From NCBI GenBank assembly GCA_035303785.1, contig DATGRI010000050.1:1-49236 (forward strand): a DNA stretch of 49,236 nucleotides, in the 5' to 3' direction. The position numbers and the translations under genes were made by a program. A model generated the notes under the pieces. That model made no database searches and was not told the origin of the DNA. It was given only the letters and a program-made list of their open reading frames with translations. Of this stretch, positions 15,468-23,956 are shown piece after piece. The stretch comes from Sphingobacteriaceae bacterium. Its GTDB lineage: Bacteria > Bacillota > Sulfobacillia > Thermaerobacterales > RSA17. The number at the start of each line of letters is the position of its first letter. The first letter of the stretch is position 1.

Positions 15468-17293
15468 CCGGCGGCGATGCCGGCATACAGCACGCCCACG
15501 CCCAGTACGTGGGCGCCTTCATTGATGAATTGGTGAGGGCCGGTGTGCAGCACCTGGTGTACGCTCCCGGCTCCCGCTCCACCCCATTGGTGGTCATGGC
15601 CGACCGCCATCCCGATTTAAAGCTTTGGTCCCATATCGATGAGCGATCGGCGGCCTTTTTCGCCCTGGGCCTGGCCAAGGCCACCGGGCGGCCCGCGGCC
15701 ATCCTGTGCACCTCGGGATCGGCAGCGGCCAACTTCTTCCCCGCCGTGGTGGAAGCCTACCACGCCCGGGTGCCCCTGCTGGTGTTGACGGCCGACCGCC
15801 CCCACGAACTGCGGGACGTGGGCGCCCCCCAGACCATGAAGCAAATCCATTTGTACGGCCAGCAGGTGAAGTGGTTCGTGGAAATGGCGCCGCCCGACGC
15901 GGACCCTGCCATGATCCGGTACAGCCGGGCCACGGCGGCCCGGGCCGTGGCCGTCGCCATGGAGGCGCCTGCAGGACCGGTCCATTTGAACTTTCCTTTT
16001 AGGGAGCCGTTGCTGCCGGCGCCAGCGGGGGAGGGCTTTGCAGGCCCCTGGGCCAGCACTGTGGAGGCCCGCTCCCACGGGGAGCCCTATGTAGCCGTCA
16101 GCCAAGGGCAGCGGCGGTTGCCGGCTGAAGAGACGGAGGCCCTGGCCCGGGAACTGGCGACCGTGGAGCGGGGGCTCATTTTGTGCGGCCCCCAAGAGGA
16201 CCCGGCCCTGGCCCCGGCGGTGGTCCGACTGGCGGCGGCCTTGGGATGGCCGGTGCTGGCCGACCCCTTGTCCCAGGTGCGGTGCGGCCCCCATCATCAT
16301 CCTTTGATCTTGGACTGCTACGATGCCCTGCTGCGGGATGAAGCCTTCGCCGGCGAGCACGCGCCCGCGGTGGTGCTGCGCTTCGGTGCCATGCCCACGG
16401 CCAAATCCATCTTGCTGTATTTGCAGCGCCATGCCCAATGCCGGCAGGTGGTGGTGGACGACGGCGGCTGGCGGGAGCCGACCCATCTGGCGGCCCGGCT
16501 GGTGCAGGCCGAGGCAGTGGGTTTTGCCGGGCAACTGGCGGAGGCGGTGTCGGTGGCCAAGGCTCAGCCGCCGGCAGACGCCGTTGCCTACAGTCAATGG
16601 ACCCGGTCCTGGCTGGCGGCCAACGACGCGGCCAGGGCCGTCATCGGGCGGATGCTGGAGGCCCCTTCTGAAGCGGCCGACTCCGAAGGGCGGGTCTTCT
16701 GGGAACTGGCCCGGCTGCTGCCTCCCAACGCCTGCCTCTTCGCCGGCAGCAGCATGCCCGTCCGGGACTTGGACTCCTTCTTCCCCGCCTCCCCGCGGCC
16801 CCTGCGCATCATGGCCAACCGGGGCCTCAACGGCATCGACGGCGTTGTATCCACGGCTTTGGGCGCCGGCGCCGCCCTGGCCGGCCGGGACGACAGCGGC
16901 CCCCTGGTGCTGGTCATCGGCGACCTGTCCTTCTTCCACGACATGAACGGCCTGCTGGCGGCCAAGCTCCACCAATTGTCCGCCACCATCATCCTGATCA
17001 ACAACGACGGCGGCGGCATCTTCTCTTTCCTGCCCCAAGCACAAGGGGCCGAGAACTTTGAGGCTTTGTTCGGCACGCCCACCGGCCTGGATTTCAGCCC
17101 CGCCGTAGGCATGTACGGCGGCCGCTTCGTGGACGCCGCCACCTGGGAACAGTTCCGGGCAGCGGTGCAGGAGGGCATGGCGGGCCAAGGCCTCACCGTG
17201 GTGCAGGTCCGCACCTCACGGCAGGACAATGTGGCCCAGCACCAAGCCGTCTGGCAAGCCGTCAGCCGGGCCTTGGCTGAGGCCCGGAAGTGA
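15464..17293 (+). CDS. menD: MenD, SEPHCHC synthase
   Basis: 609 residues. A thiamine-diphosphate enzyme that joins 2-oxoglutarate to isochorismate. The N-terminal TPP domain has VYAPGSRSTPLV, HIDERSAAFFALGLAKATGR with the catalytic Glu, and CTSGSAAANFFPAVVEA. The central domain contains GLILCGPQEDP. The C-terminal TPP/Mg motif is VIGDLSFFHDMNGL followed by INNDGGGIFSFL. The length and motif order are standard. ATG 15464 overlaps the menF stop (ATGA), so translation is coupled. The next men genes lie 2.8 kb downstream beyond an antisense pair. Confidence 0.97.
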   Translation: MTGGDAGIQHAHAQYVGAFIDELVRAGVQHLVYAPGSRSTPLVVMADRHPDLKLWSHIDERSAAFFALGLAKATGRPAAILCTSGSAAANFFPAVVEAYHARVPLLVLTADRPHELRDVGAPQTMKQIHLYGQQVKWFVEMAPPDADPAMIRYSRATAARAVAVAMEAPAGPVHLNFPFREPLLPAPAGEGFAGPWASTVEARSHGEPYVAVSQGQRRLPAEETEALARELATVERGLILCGPQEDPALAPAVVRLAAALGWPVLADPLSQVRCGPHHHPLILDCYDALLRDEAFAGEHAPAVVLRFGAMPTAKSILLYLQRHAQCRQVVVDDGGWREPTHLAARLVQAEAVGFAGQLAEAVSVAKAQPPADAVAYSQWTRSWLAANDAARAVIGRMLEAPSEAADSEGRVFWELARLLPPNACLFAGSSMPVRDLDSFFPASPRPLRIMANRGLNGIDGVVSTALGAGAALAGRDDSGPLVLVIGDLSFFHDMNGLLAAKLHQLSATIILINNDGGGIFSFLPQAQGAENFEALFGTPTGLDFSPAVGMYGGRFVDAATWEQFRAAVQEGMAGQGLTVVQVRTSRQDNVAQHQAVWQAVSRALAEARK

Positions 17294-17345
17294 CCAGCCT
17301 ATTTACCGGACTGAGAACAAGCCGGCCATGCTGCAATTTCGCCAG

Positions 17346-18962
17346 TCATGGGAGGCGGCGGGCCTCGGTGCAGCCGATCCCCACCCGCTCCCATTGGCGA
17401 AGCCGGTCCGCCTGCTCCCCCACCAATCGCCGGGCCCGGGCCCGGGAAAGATTCCAATGGAGAAAGCCCTCCCCTTGGTCATCGCCCCATTGTTCCAGCA
17501 ATGTCCTGGCCGCACTGCCCCGAAGCTCAGCGGGCAATAGAGGCAGCACGGGCATTAGTTGGGGTACACCGTCGGCGCTATGGGAACCGATCCTCGCCAT
17601 GTAGGCCCAATCGGGCTCTTCACCCTTCTGGGCCAGGCGGGCGTGGCTCCCCACCACCACGGCGTCGGGGTTGATGGTGTTGAGCACAACCAGCAGCAGC
17701 ATGGCGGCTCCTAAGATGCCGGCGGCAAAGCCCCGATCCCCCCTGCCCCTGGTGATGAAAAACAGAAGCAGCAGGATAAGGGCCAACCCGCCCATGGTGG
17801 CCCCGGCGTACAGCCGGGCCGTGGTCCAGCCGTAGGCTCGAACGTACAGGGACAAGCGATGGCCTGCTGATACGACCATTAGCCCCGTCAAAGCCACCAT
17901 GAGCCAGGCCATCCAGCGGAACAGGCGGTGGGCCGCCCCTTGATCGCCCTGGGGCAGGAGTCCTTGAGCAATGCGCACGATGGGGATGACCCAGGCCGCG
18001 GCCACCACCATTTCGAAAAAGCCCCGCCGGGCGTACTGGGCGTAGGACGACCCTGCCGCCTCCAAACCTTCGACGCCGCCCAGCAGGTAGCGTAGTTGCA
18101 GGACGACGAAAGTGAGGAAAAGGGCGTTGAGGGCAGCCAGGGCAACCCCCGGCTCCAAGCCCTGGAGGGTCGGTGTGGGCACCCGCAGGGACGTCACCAA
18201 GCCGGGCACGGGATTCCGCAGGGCAGTGTAAAGGACACCGGCCGCCATCCAAGCCCAGAAGGCAAACCGGATCAGCCAATGGCCGGCCGGGGCCAGCCAC
18301 CCGTCCCAGGCGGCAAGGCTGTCCAGCAGGCGGCCGAAGGCCGGGTCGGCGGCTGTGAACAGCATCATGAAGAACAGCAACAACGGCACGGCCATGAGCA
18401 GGCCCCGGGTGGCAGCCCCGGCCACCGGCAGCCACCGGCGGGCGGTCTGCTTGCCGTTCATCTCCCTGGCGGTGGCGGTCCAGAGGATGGGGCCTCCCAC
18501 CAAGCCGTAACCCGCGGCCACGGCCAGGCCCGCCAGCCCTTGGACGACGGAAGCCCCGCCCAAGGTCCAAGGCCTGTCCCCTTGCGGATCGCCCTCACCG
18601 GACTCTTCCCTTTCCCCGGACTCTCCACCTTCGTCGTACTGTGCCTCGCGTCCGGGCTCCACACCGAAGAGGAGAAACAGCCCTAGGCAGCCCAGCAGGG
18701 CCAATAGGTTGAGGGCCCGCAGCTGCAGGGCATCCCAAAGGATCAAGCCCGCGGCGGGAACGATGCCTGCGGCCAGGAGGAGGCGCCCCATCCTGCTCAG
18801 GGGGCCCAGGACCAACCGCAGCCCCAGCACCAGGGCGCCGGCGGCCAGGAGGACGTTGAGGCCCGGAGGTCCGCCGAATAAATCCAAGGAGGCCCCCAGG
18901 CCCCCCAAGGCCAGGGAAACCAGTACCGCCCGGACCCGCTGCGACCGCAAGGCTGAGGTCAC
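17346..18962 (-). CDS. DUF4173-type multi-pass membrane protein
   Basis: 538 residues with about a dozen hydrophobic helices, matching the DUF4153/DUF4173 group in which the C-terminal half has repeated pairs of helices. A charged, Gly/Glu-rich loop lies near residues 120-145 (EGGESGEREESGEG). A soluble C-terminal stretch of about 100 residues contains HARLAQKGEEPDWAYMARIG and ends in a basic helix. GTG 18962 overlaps the TGA of the ArsR gene. The longer frame to 19559 is a shadow of arsR. Function unknown. Coupling to an ArsR regulator suggests it is the regulated partner. It converges on menD (52 bp gap). Confidence 0.8.
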   Translation of the reverse strand: MTSALRSQRVRAVLVSLALGGLGASLDLFGGPPGLNVLLAAGALVLGLRLVLGPLSRMGRLLLAAGIVPAAGLILWDALQLRALNLLALLGCLGLFLLFGVEPGREAQYDEGGESGEREESGEGDPQGDRPWTLGGASVVQGLAGLAVAAGYGLVGGPILWTATAREMNGKQTARRWLPVAGAATRGLLMAVPLLLFFMMLFTAADPAFGRLLDSLAAWDGWLAPAGHWLIRFAFWAWMAAGVLYTALRNPVPGLVTSLRVPTPTLQGLEPGVALAALNALFLTFVVLQLRYLLGGVEGLEAAGSSYAQYARRGFFEMVVAAAWVIPIVRIAQGLLPQGDQGAAHRLFRWMAWLMVALTGLMVVSAGHRLSLYVRAYGWTTARLYAGATMGGLALILLLLFFITRGRGDRGFAAGILGAAMLLLVVLNTINPDAVVVGSHARLAQKGEEPDWAYMARIGSHSADGVPQLMPVLPLLPAELRGSAARTLLEQWGDDQGEGFLHWNLSRARARRLVGEQADRLRQWERVGIGCTEARRLP

Positions 18963-19963
18963 CGGGCCATCACTCCCGCAGCAGGGTCGACGGCTCCCCG
19001 TTGGCCGCCCAGGTCGGCCAGGCCGTCGTCGCCCAGGCCACCACCCGTACCGGGCGCCGGCCAGTCGCCGCCGCCGGACAGGTACTGGGCCACCCCCGCT
19101 GCCAGGCCGGCCACTACACCGCCCTGGTAGCGGTAATAGATGAACTTCCCTTCCCGGCGCTCCCGGGCCACCAGGCCTGCTTCCACCAGGAGGCGCAGGT
19201 GCCGGGAAACGGTGGACTCGTTGATCTGCAGGCGCCGGGCCATCTCCTGGGCGGGCAGGGTCTCCCGGGCGATGAGGCGCAGCAGCTTCAGCCGGGTGGC
19301 GTCGGCCAGGGCGCTGAAGCCCAGGAGCAGGCTTTCCGGCGGCTCCTGGGCGGCATTGTCTTCTTGGGGCCTCTGGGCAGGGTAAAAGAAGATTTGCACC
19401 GACCCGACCCGGTAAAACATGAGCCGGCGGGGGCAGAAAACTGAGGGCACCAGGATGATCTGCTCCAAGTCCTGCAGGGGCACCCGCATGCCCTGGCCCC
19501 AGTGGAGCACAATGGCCTCTCCGTCCCCCACCACCCGGATGCGGTCGGAGAAGGTGCACAGGTAGGCGGCGGGATCCATGCCTGCCAGACGGGCCTGCTC
19601 CCGCTGGACGCTGGCGGCCAGGAGCCCCATGCGGCCCGCCAGGTAGGGAGCCAGCGCCTCCCAGTAGGCCGCCAGGGCGGCTCCTCCTTCGGGATGCATT
19701 TGCCGGTAGAGGGTTAAGGCGTCGCTGGTGGAACTATGGGCATTGTCTTCCAACTGGAGGGCCAGGGCGAACAGGTCTGTCTCCTCGGCGTGGCGCCGCA
19801 CCTGTTCCCATGTGTCGCCGGGAAGACGGCTGAGCACGGCATCGGCCCAAGGCTGCCGGCCGAAGCGCTCGGGGTTGTCCAGGATGAGGATGGACAAAGC
19901 CATGTCCAGCAAGGGTGAGCAGCGGAAGCTCATTTTTTCGCCCAGGGATGATGAGTTAATCAC
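18959..19963 (-). CDS. ArsR-family regulator with long N-terminal domain
   Basis: 334 residues. The winged helix lies near 215-290 (counted from GTG 19963): FSALADATRLKLLRLIARE, LPAQEMARRLQINESTVSRHLRLL and GLVARERREGKFIYYRY. This is classic ArsR, but it is preceded by about 210 residues of helical sequence and followed by a Gly-rich tail. Such long ArsR-like proteins differ from the usual metal sensors of about 100 residues, and no CxC metal motif is seen. Start GTG 19963 has AAAGGGGG 9 nt upstream and lies downstream of the predicted transcription start. ATG 19999 lies inside the promoter. It is coupled to the DUF4173 gene. Confidence 0.85.
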   Translation of the reverse strand: MINSSSLGEKMSFRCSPLLDMALSILILDNPERFGRQPWADAVLSRLPGDTWEQVRRHAEETDLFALALQLEDNAHSSTSDALTLYRQMHPEGGAALAAYWEALAPYLAGRMGLLAASVQREQARLAGMDPAAYLCTFSDRIRVVGDGEAIVLHWGQGMRVPLQDLEQIILVPSVFCPRRLMFYRVGSVQIFFYPAQRPQEDNAAQEPPESLLLGFSALADATRLKLLRLIARETLPAQEMARRLQINESTVSRHLRLLVEAGLVARERREGKFIYYRYQGGVVAGLAAGVAQYLSGGGDWPAPGTGGGLGDDGLADLGGQRGAVDPAAGVMAR

Positions 19964-19986
19964 GCAACCAAGCCCCCTTTGAGTTG

Positions 19987-20027
19987 CATGTTTACGCAAT
20001 CATAAATGCCCCGGGCTAATGCGTCAA
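19987..20027 (-). promoter_or_regulatory. Promoter and possible operator of the arsR-DUF4173 pair
   Basis: On the minus strand TTGACG (20027-20022), a 17-bp spacer and TATGAT (20004-19999) form a good promoter. An imperfect dyad, GCATGTTTA and TAAATGC (19987-20009), overlaps the -10. That is where an autoregulatory ArsR protein would bind. A weaker plus-strand candidate (TTTACG, 18-bp spacer, GCTAAT) overlaps it and could serve menH. Confidence 0.55.
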
Positions 20028-20067
20028 GAGGGCCAGCGCAATTCGGCCCCTGCCGAGGAGTGACCCG

Positions 20068-20916
20068 ATGGACCAGGAAGGCGCCTATATCCACGTCAAC
20101 GGTCTGCGCCTCCACTATGTGGAACAAGGCAGGGGGCCGGCGATTTTGCTCCTCCATGGCTTCACCGGGAGCACCGCCAGCTGGTCGCGGATCCTGCCCG
20201 CCCTGGCCGGCGGCTGCCGCGCCGTTGCCGTGGACCTCATCGGCCACGGCCGTTCCGAGGCGCCCCGGCAGTGGGAGCGCTACACAATCGCCCACTGCGT
20301 GACGGATCTGCAGGCCCTCCTGGATCGGCTGGAAATCCAGCAGGCGGTGGTGCTGGGCTATTCCATGGGCGGCCGGGTCGCTCTCAGCCTGGCCGCCGCC
20401 GCGCCCCACCGGATCACAGCCCTCATCTTGGAAAGCACTTCGCCCGGCCTGGCCACCGATGAAGAGCGGGCCCAGCGCCGCCGGGCCGACGGCGATCTGG
20501 CCGGCATGATCGAAGATCAGGGCATCGAGACCTTCGTGGATCATTGGGAGAAGCTGCCCCTCTTTGCCAGCCAGCAGGATCTGCCCTCGGCGGTCCGGGC
20601 CGGCCAGCGGGCCCAGCGTCTGGCCAACCGGCCCTGGGGTCTGGCCAACAGCCTGCGGGGCATGGGCACCGGGAGCATGGCACCCCTCCATCACCAACTC
20701 CCCGCCCTGACCATGCCCGCCTTGGTCATCGCCGGCGGGCTGGACGCCAAGTACTCGTCTACCGCCCAAGACATGGCCGCCGCCATGCCCCGGGCGGAGC
20801 TGGTCATCGTGCCGGGGGCGGGCCACAATGTACACTTGGAGCAGCCTGACCTTTTCCGCTGCCTGGTGTTAAGCTTCTTGCAGAGCCTGAGGGACAAAAA
20901 ACTGACCCATTCATGA
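20068..20916 (+). CDS. menH: MenH-type alpha/beta hydrolase (SHCHC synthase)
   Basis: 282 residues. The alpha/beta hydrolase pattern is clear: oxyanion region LLLHGFTGSTASW near 30, nucleophile elbow GYSMGGRVAL near 96, acid in AGGLDAKYS near 225 and histidine in GAGHNVHLEQP near 255. SHCHC synthases share this arrangement. In the second-last ring-forming step it eliminates pyruvate from SEPHCHC, the MenD product. The start ATG 20068 has GAGGAG 9 nt upstream. The gene directly precedes menB (12 bp gap), which supports the assignment over a generic hydrolase. Confidence 0.88.
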   Translation: MDQEGAYIHVNGLRLHYVEQGRGPAILLLHGFTGSTASWSRILPALAGGCRAVAVDLIGHGRSEAPRQWERYTIAHCVTDLQALLDRLEIQQAVVLGYSMGGRVALSLAAAAPHRITALILESTSPGLATDEERAQRRRADGDLAGMIEDQGIETFVDHWEKLPLFASQQDLPSAVRAGQRAQRLANRPWGLANSLRGMGTGSMAPLHHQLPALTMPALVIAGGLDAKYSSTAQDMAAAMPRAELVIVPGAGHNVHLEQPDLFRCLVLSFLQSLRDKKLTHS

Positions 20917-20928
20917 GAGGTGGTTGGG

Positions 20929-21747
20929 ATGGCCATCCCGTGGCAAAAAGCGGGCGACTACCAGGACATCATCTATGAAACCTACGAAGGCATCGCCAAG
21001 ATCACCATCAACCGGCCCGAGGTGCGCAACGCCTTCCGGCCCCAGACGGTCATTGAGTTGATGGATGCCTTCAACCGGGTCCGGGAAGACCCGGCCATCG
21101 GCGTCGCCATCTTGACCGGCGCGGGCACCAAGGCCTTCTGCTCCGGCGGCGACCAGAAGGTGCGGGGCGACGGTGGCTACGTGGGCGACGACGGGGTGCC
21201 CCGGCTCAACGTGCTGGACCTGCAGAAGCAGATCCGCTACCTGCCCAAGCCGGTCATCGCCATGGTGGCGGGCTACGCCATCGGCGGCGGCCACGTGCTG
21301 CACCTGGTGTGCGATTTGACCATTGCCGCCGACAACGCCGTCTTCGGCCAGACGGGGCCGCGGGTGGGCAGCTTCGACGCCGGCTACGGGGCCACCCTTC
21401 TGGCCCGGATCGTGGGCCACAAGAAGGCCCGGGAAATCTGGTACCTGTGCCGCCAGTACTCGGCCCAGGAAGCCCTGGAGATGGGCCTGGTCAACACCGT
21501 GGTGCCCCTGGAGCGGCTGGAAGAGGAAACGGTCCAGTGGGCCAAGGAGATCCTGCAGCACAGCCCCCTGGCCCTGCGGTTCCTGAAGGCGGCCTTCAAC
21601 GCCGACACCGACGGCCTGGCCGGCCTGCAGCAGCTGGCGGGGGACGCCACCCTGCTGTATTACCTGACCGACGAGGCCAAGGAAGGCCGCGACGCCTTCG
21701 TGGAAAAGCGGAAGCCCGATTTCTCCAAGTTTCCCCGCTTCCCCTGA
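20929..21747 (+). CDS. menB: 1,4-dihydroxy-2-naphthoyl-CoA synthase MenB
   Basis: 272 residues of the crotonase fold. It closes the second ring of the naphthoquinone from o-succinylbenzoyl-CoA. Visible motifs include [28 protein letters not shown] (MenB-specific flexible loop), [19 protein letters not shown] (oxyanion hole) and [13 protein letters not shown]. The C-terminal ending [14 protein letters not shown] is characteristic of MenB. ATG 20929 was chosen over GTG 20920 because GAGAGGTGG is correctly spaced. It lies between menH and menE in one operon. Confidence 0.97.
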   Translation: MAIPWQKAGDYQDIIYETYEGIAKITINRPEVRNAFRPQTVIELMDAFNRVREDPAIGVAILTGAGTKAFCSGGDQKVRGDGGYVGDDGVPRLNVLDLQKQIRYLPKPVIAMVAGYAIGGGHVLHLVCDLTIAADNAVFGQTGPRVGSFDAGYGATLLARIVGHKKAREIWYLCRQYSAQEALEMGLVNTVVPLERLEEETVQWAKEILQHSPLALRFLKAAFNADTDGLAGLQQLAGDATLLYYLTDEAKEGRDAFVEKRKPDFSKFPRFP

Positions 21748-21772
21748 TGGTGCCGGGTGAGGGAGCCGGGCT

Positions 21773-23413
21773 ATGACTATCGAACCGGGGTTTACGGCCG
21801 ACCGCTTCATGCCCGACTGGCTCCGGCGCCGGGCGGGAGGCTTGCCGGAGCAAATGGCCTTGATGGCTCCCCAAGGGCGCTGGACCTTTGCCCAACTGGA
21901 CCGGCAGGTGGATCTCGCTGCCCGCCGGCTCCAAGCCTTGGGGGTGGAACCCGGCCAGCGGGTGGCCTTCCTGCTGCGGAACGGGGCTCCTTTCGTCATT
22001 TTGCTCCACGCCGTGGGCCGGGTGGGGGCCGTGGTGGTGCCCCTCAACACCCGGCTCACTCCCGCGGAACTGGCCTGGCAGTTGGGCGATGGGGCGGTCC
22101 ATTTTCTCATCACCGACGAGGAATTCCACGGCACGGCCGTTGAGGCGGCCCGCCAGACGGCGGCAGCCCGCCAGGCGGCGGCACGACAGGCGGCGGCACG
22201 CCAGACGGTGGCAGCCCGCCCTTCCTTGACTCTGTTGACAGTGGATGACGAGGGGCTGCCGGTCACGCCCGCCGGGGCTGACACCGGCACCCCCGAAGAA
22301 GCGGCCCCCTCGACCGCTCCCCTGCGGGAACGCATCGACCTGGCCGCCGTGCACTCCATCCTTTACACCTCGGGCACCACCGGCCGCCCCAAAGGAGCCC
22401 AGTTGACCTACGGCAACCACTGGTGGAGCGCCGTGGCCTCCGCCTTGAACCTGGGCCTCCGCCACGATGACCGCTGGCTGGCCTGCCTGCCCTTGTTTCA
22501 CGTGGCCGGCCTGTCCATCTTGCTGCGGAGCGTCATCTACGGCATCCCGGCGGTGGTGCATCCCCGGTTCGACCCGGCGGCGGTGAACCAGGCCATCGAG
22601 CGGGACGGCGTGACCATGGTCTCGGTGGTGGCCGCCATGCTCCAGGCCATGCTGGAGGAGCAGGGCGACAGGCCGTACCCCGACCACTTGCGCTGCATTT
22701 TGGTGGGCGGCGGCCCCGTGCCCCGGCCCCTGCTGGAAGAATGCGCCCGCCGTGGCCTGCCGGTGGTTCAAACCTACGGCCTCACCGAGACGGCCTCCCA
22801 GGTGGCCACCTTGTCGCCGGCTCACGCTCTGGACAAGCTGGGCTCCGCCGGCCGGCCCCTCCTCCCCAACGAAATCATCATCGCCGGGGATGAAGCGGCT
22901 CCTGCTCCTGAAATGCCGAGCCTCCCACCTTACCAGGTGGGTGAGATCTGGGTGCGGGGCCCCACGGTGACGCCGGGCTATTTCCGGCGCCCCCAGGACA
23001 CGGCCAGGGCCATCCAGAGCGGCTGGCTCCGCACCGGTGACTTGGGCTACTTTGACGAAGACGGCTTCCTATACGTGGTGGATCGCCGGGACGACCTCAT
23101 CATCTCCGGCGGCGAGAACGTCTACCCGGCCGAAGTGGAGGCGGTCCTCGCCGCCCATCCCGCCGTTGCCCAGGCCGGGGTGGCGGGGATTCCCCACCCG
23201 CGCTGGGGGCAGGTGCCTGCCGCCGCCGTCGTCCTGCGCCCCGGCACCCAGGCCGCCGCCGGCGAGCTAAAGGACTTTTGCGCCCAGCGCCTGGCCCGCT
23301 ACAAAATCCCGGCCCATATCATCTTTGTGGATGAACTGCCCCGAAACGCCGCCGGCAAACTGGTCCGGCACCAGCTGGCCCGGCTCTTGTCCCAAGGGCA
23401 GCCCGGCGCCTGA
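21773..23413 (+). CDS. menE: o-Succinylbenzoate-CoA ligase MenE
   Basis: 546 residues, an ANL-family adenylating enzyme making the MenB substrate. The P-loop-like A3 motif is YTSGTTGRPKGAQLTY near 200. QTYGLTETASQ near 330, WLRTGDLGYFDEDGFLYVVDRRDDLI near 420 and a C-terminal PRNAAGKLVRH lysine complete the set. An insertion near residues 124-145, reading like QAAARQAAARQ, comes from 15-bp repeats at about 22143-22220 and probably forms a surface helix. The length is somewhat above usual for that reason. It ends the menH-menB-menE group. A repeat-rich intergenic region follows. Confidence 0.94.
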   Translation: MTIEPGFTADRFMPDWLRRRAGGLPEQMALMAPQGRWTFAQLDRQVDLAARRLQALGVEPGQRVAFLLRNGAPFVILLHAVGRVGAVVVPLNTRLTPAELAWQLGDGAVHFLITDEEFHGTAVEAARQTAAARQAAARQAAARQTVAARPSLTLLTVDDEGLPVTPAGADTGTPEEAAPSTAPLRERIDLAAVHSILYTSGTTGRPKGAQLTYGNHWWSAVASALNLGLRHDDRWLACLPLFHVAGLSILLRSVIYGIPAVVHPRFDPAAVNQAIERDGVTMVSVVAAMLQAMLEEQGDRPYPDHLRCILVGGGPVPRPLLEECARRGLPVVQTYGLTETASQVATLSPAHALDKLGSAGRPLLPNEIIIAGDEAAPAPEMPSLPPYQVGEIWVRGPTVTPGYFRRPQDTARAIQSGWLRTGDLGYFDEDGFLYVVDRRDDLIISGGENVYPAEVEAVLAAHPAVAQAGVAGIPHPRWGQVPAAAVVLRPGTQAAAGELKDFCAQRLARYKIPAHIIFVDELPRNAAGKLVRHQLARLLSQGQPGA

Positions 23414-23459
23414 CACATCCTGAAATCTGCCCAAGGCCATTAAACCCGTATCAAGACCT

Positions 23460-23653
23460 TAAGCCCACCCGCTGGGTTTATTCCTTGGCCGTGCAGCCTG
23501 ATCAGCCACCTGAAGCCCTGCAGGCGTGCTTATTCCGACGCCTTCATCCGGAAAAACGGCCCTCCGGCAGAAAATAAGCTTCATGCATGGGCTTGACACC
23601 TTCTCAGCCAAGGCCGGCAGTGGAAATAGGCACAGTGGCAGGGCTTATACCAC
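23460..23653 (+). repeat. Quasi-palindromic element, copy A1
   Basis: About 194 nt. It contains AAGCCCA-5-TGGGTTT followed by ATTCC at 23461, then a second half-hairpin ending in GCTTATTCC near 23527. An AAATAAGC and ATGGGCTT segment near 23572-23594 is followed by a closing AATAGGC...GGGCTTA near 23625-23647. The first and last parts, and the two inner parts, are reverse complements of each other. Copy A2 begins 228 bp later with the same order. No reading frame fits. Confidence 0.7.
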
Positions 23654-23686
23654 GCCGAGCTTAACCCCGGCGATGAAGCCAGACCC

Positions 23687-23876
23687 TCAAGCCCACCCGT
23701 TGGGCTTATTCCTTGGCCGTGAAGCCCCATCAGCCACCTGAAGCCCAGCGGGTGTGCTTATTCCCAGGCGGTCACCCGGAAAATCGGCTCTCCCCCCGGA
23801 AATAAGCTTCCTACATGGGCTTAGCGCCCTCTAAGACGTGAGAACCGGAGGAAATATGCCCAGTGGCTGGGCTTAT
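23687..23876 (+). repeat. Quasi-palindromic element, copy A2
   Basis: This is the best-formed copy. Hairpin 1 is AAGCCCA (23689-23695) with TGGGCTT (23701-23707), then ATTCC. Hairpin 2 is AAGCCCA (23741-23747) with TGTGCTT (23753-23759), then ATTCC. Segment 3 is GGAAATAAGC with GGGCTTA near 23798-23822. Segment 4 is GGAAATATGCCCA with TGGGCTTA near 23850-23875. GCTTATTCC of 1 and 2 can pair with GGAAATAAGC-like sequence of 3 and 4, closing a four-armed fold. The flanks to 23956 hold nothing else recognised. Confidence 0.7.
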
Positions 23877-23956
23877 GCCGCAAGAACCAGCACGCGAAGG
23901 CCGGAAATGCCCCGCGAGGCCGAATAGCCGAGCCGGGCAACACCTAACAAACCGCC

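Noticed and set aside
15617-17188. 523-codon minus-strand frame
   Set aside because: It is antisense to menD and has no recognisable domain.
18963-19559. N-terminal extension of the DUF4173 protein
   Set aside because: It is the arsR gene read in another frame; GTG 18962 overlapping the arsR stop is the likely start.
23460-23876. CRISPR array or attC-type integron sites
   Set aside because: Units are about 190 nt with internal inverted symmetry, no short identical repeats with spacers, and no integron core boxes or cas/integrase genes nearby.
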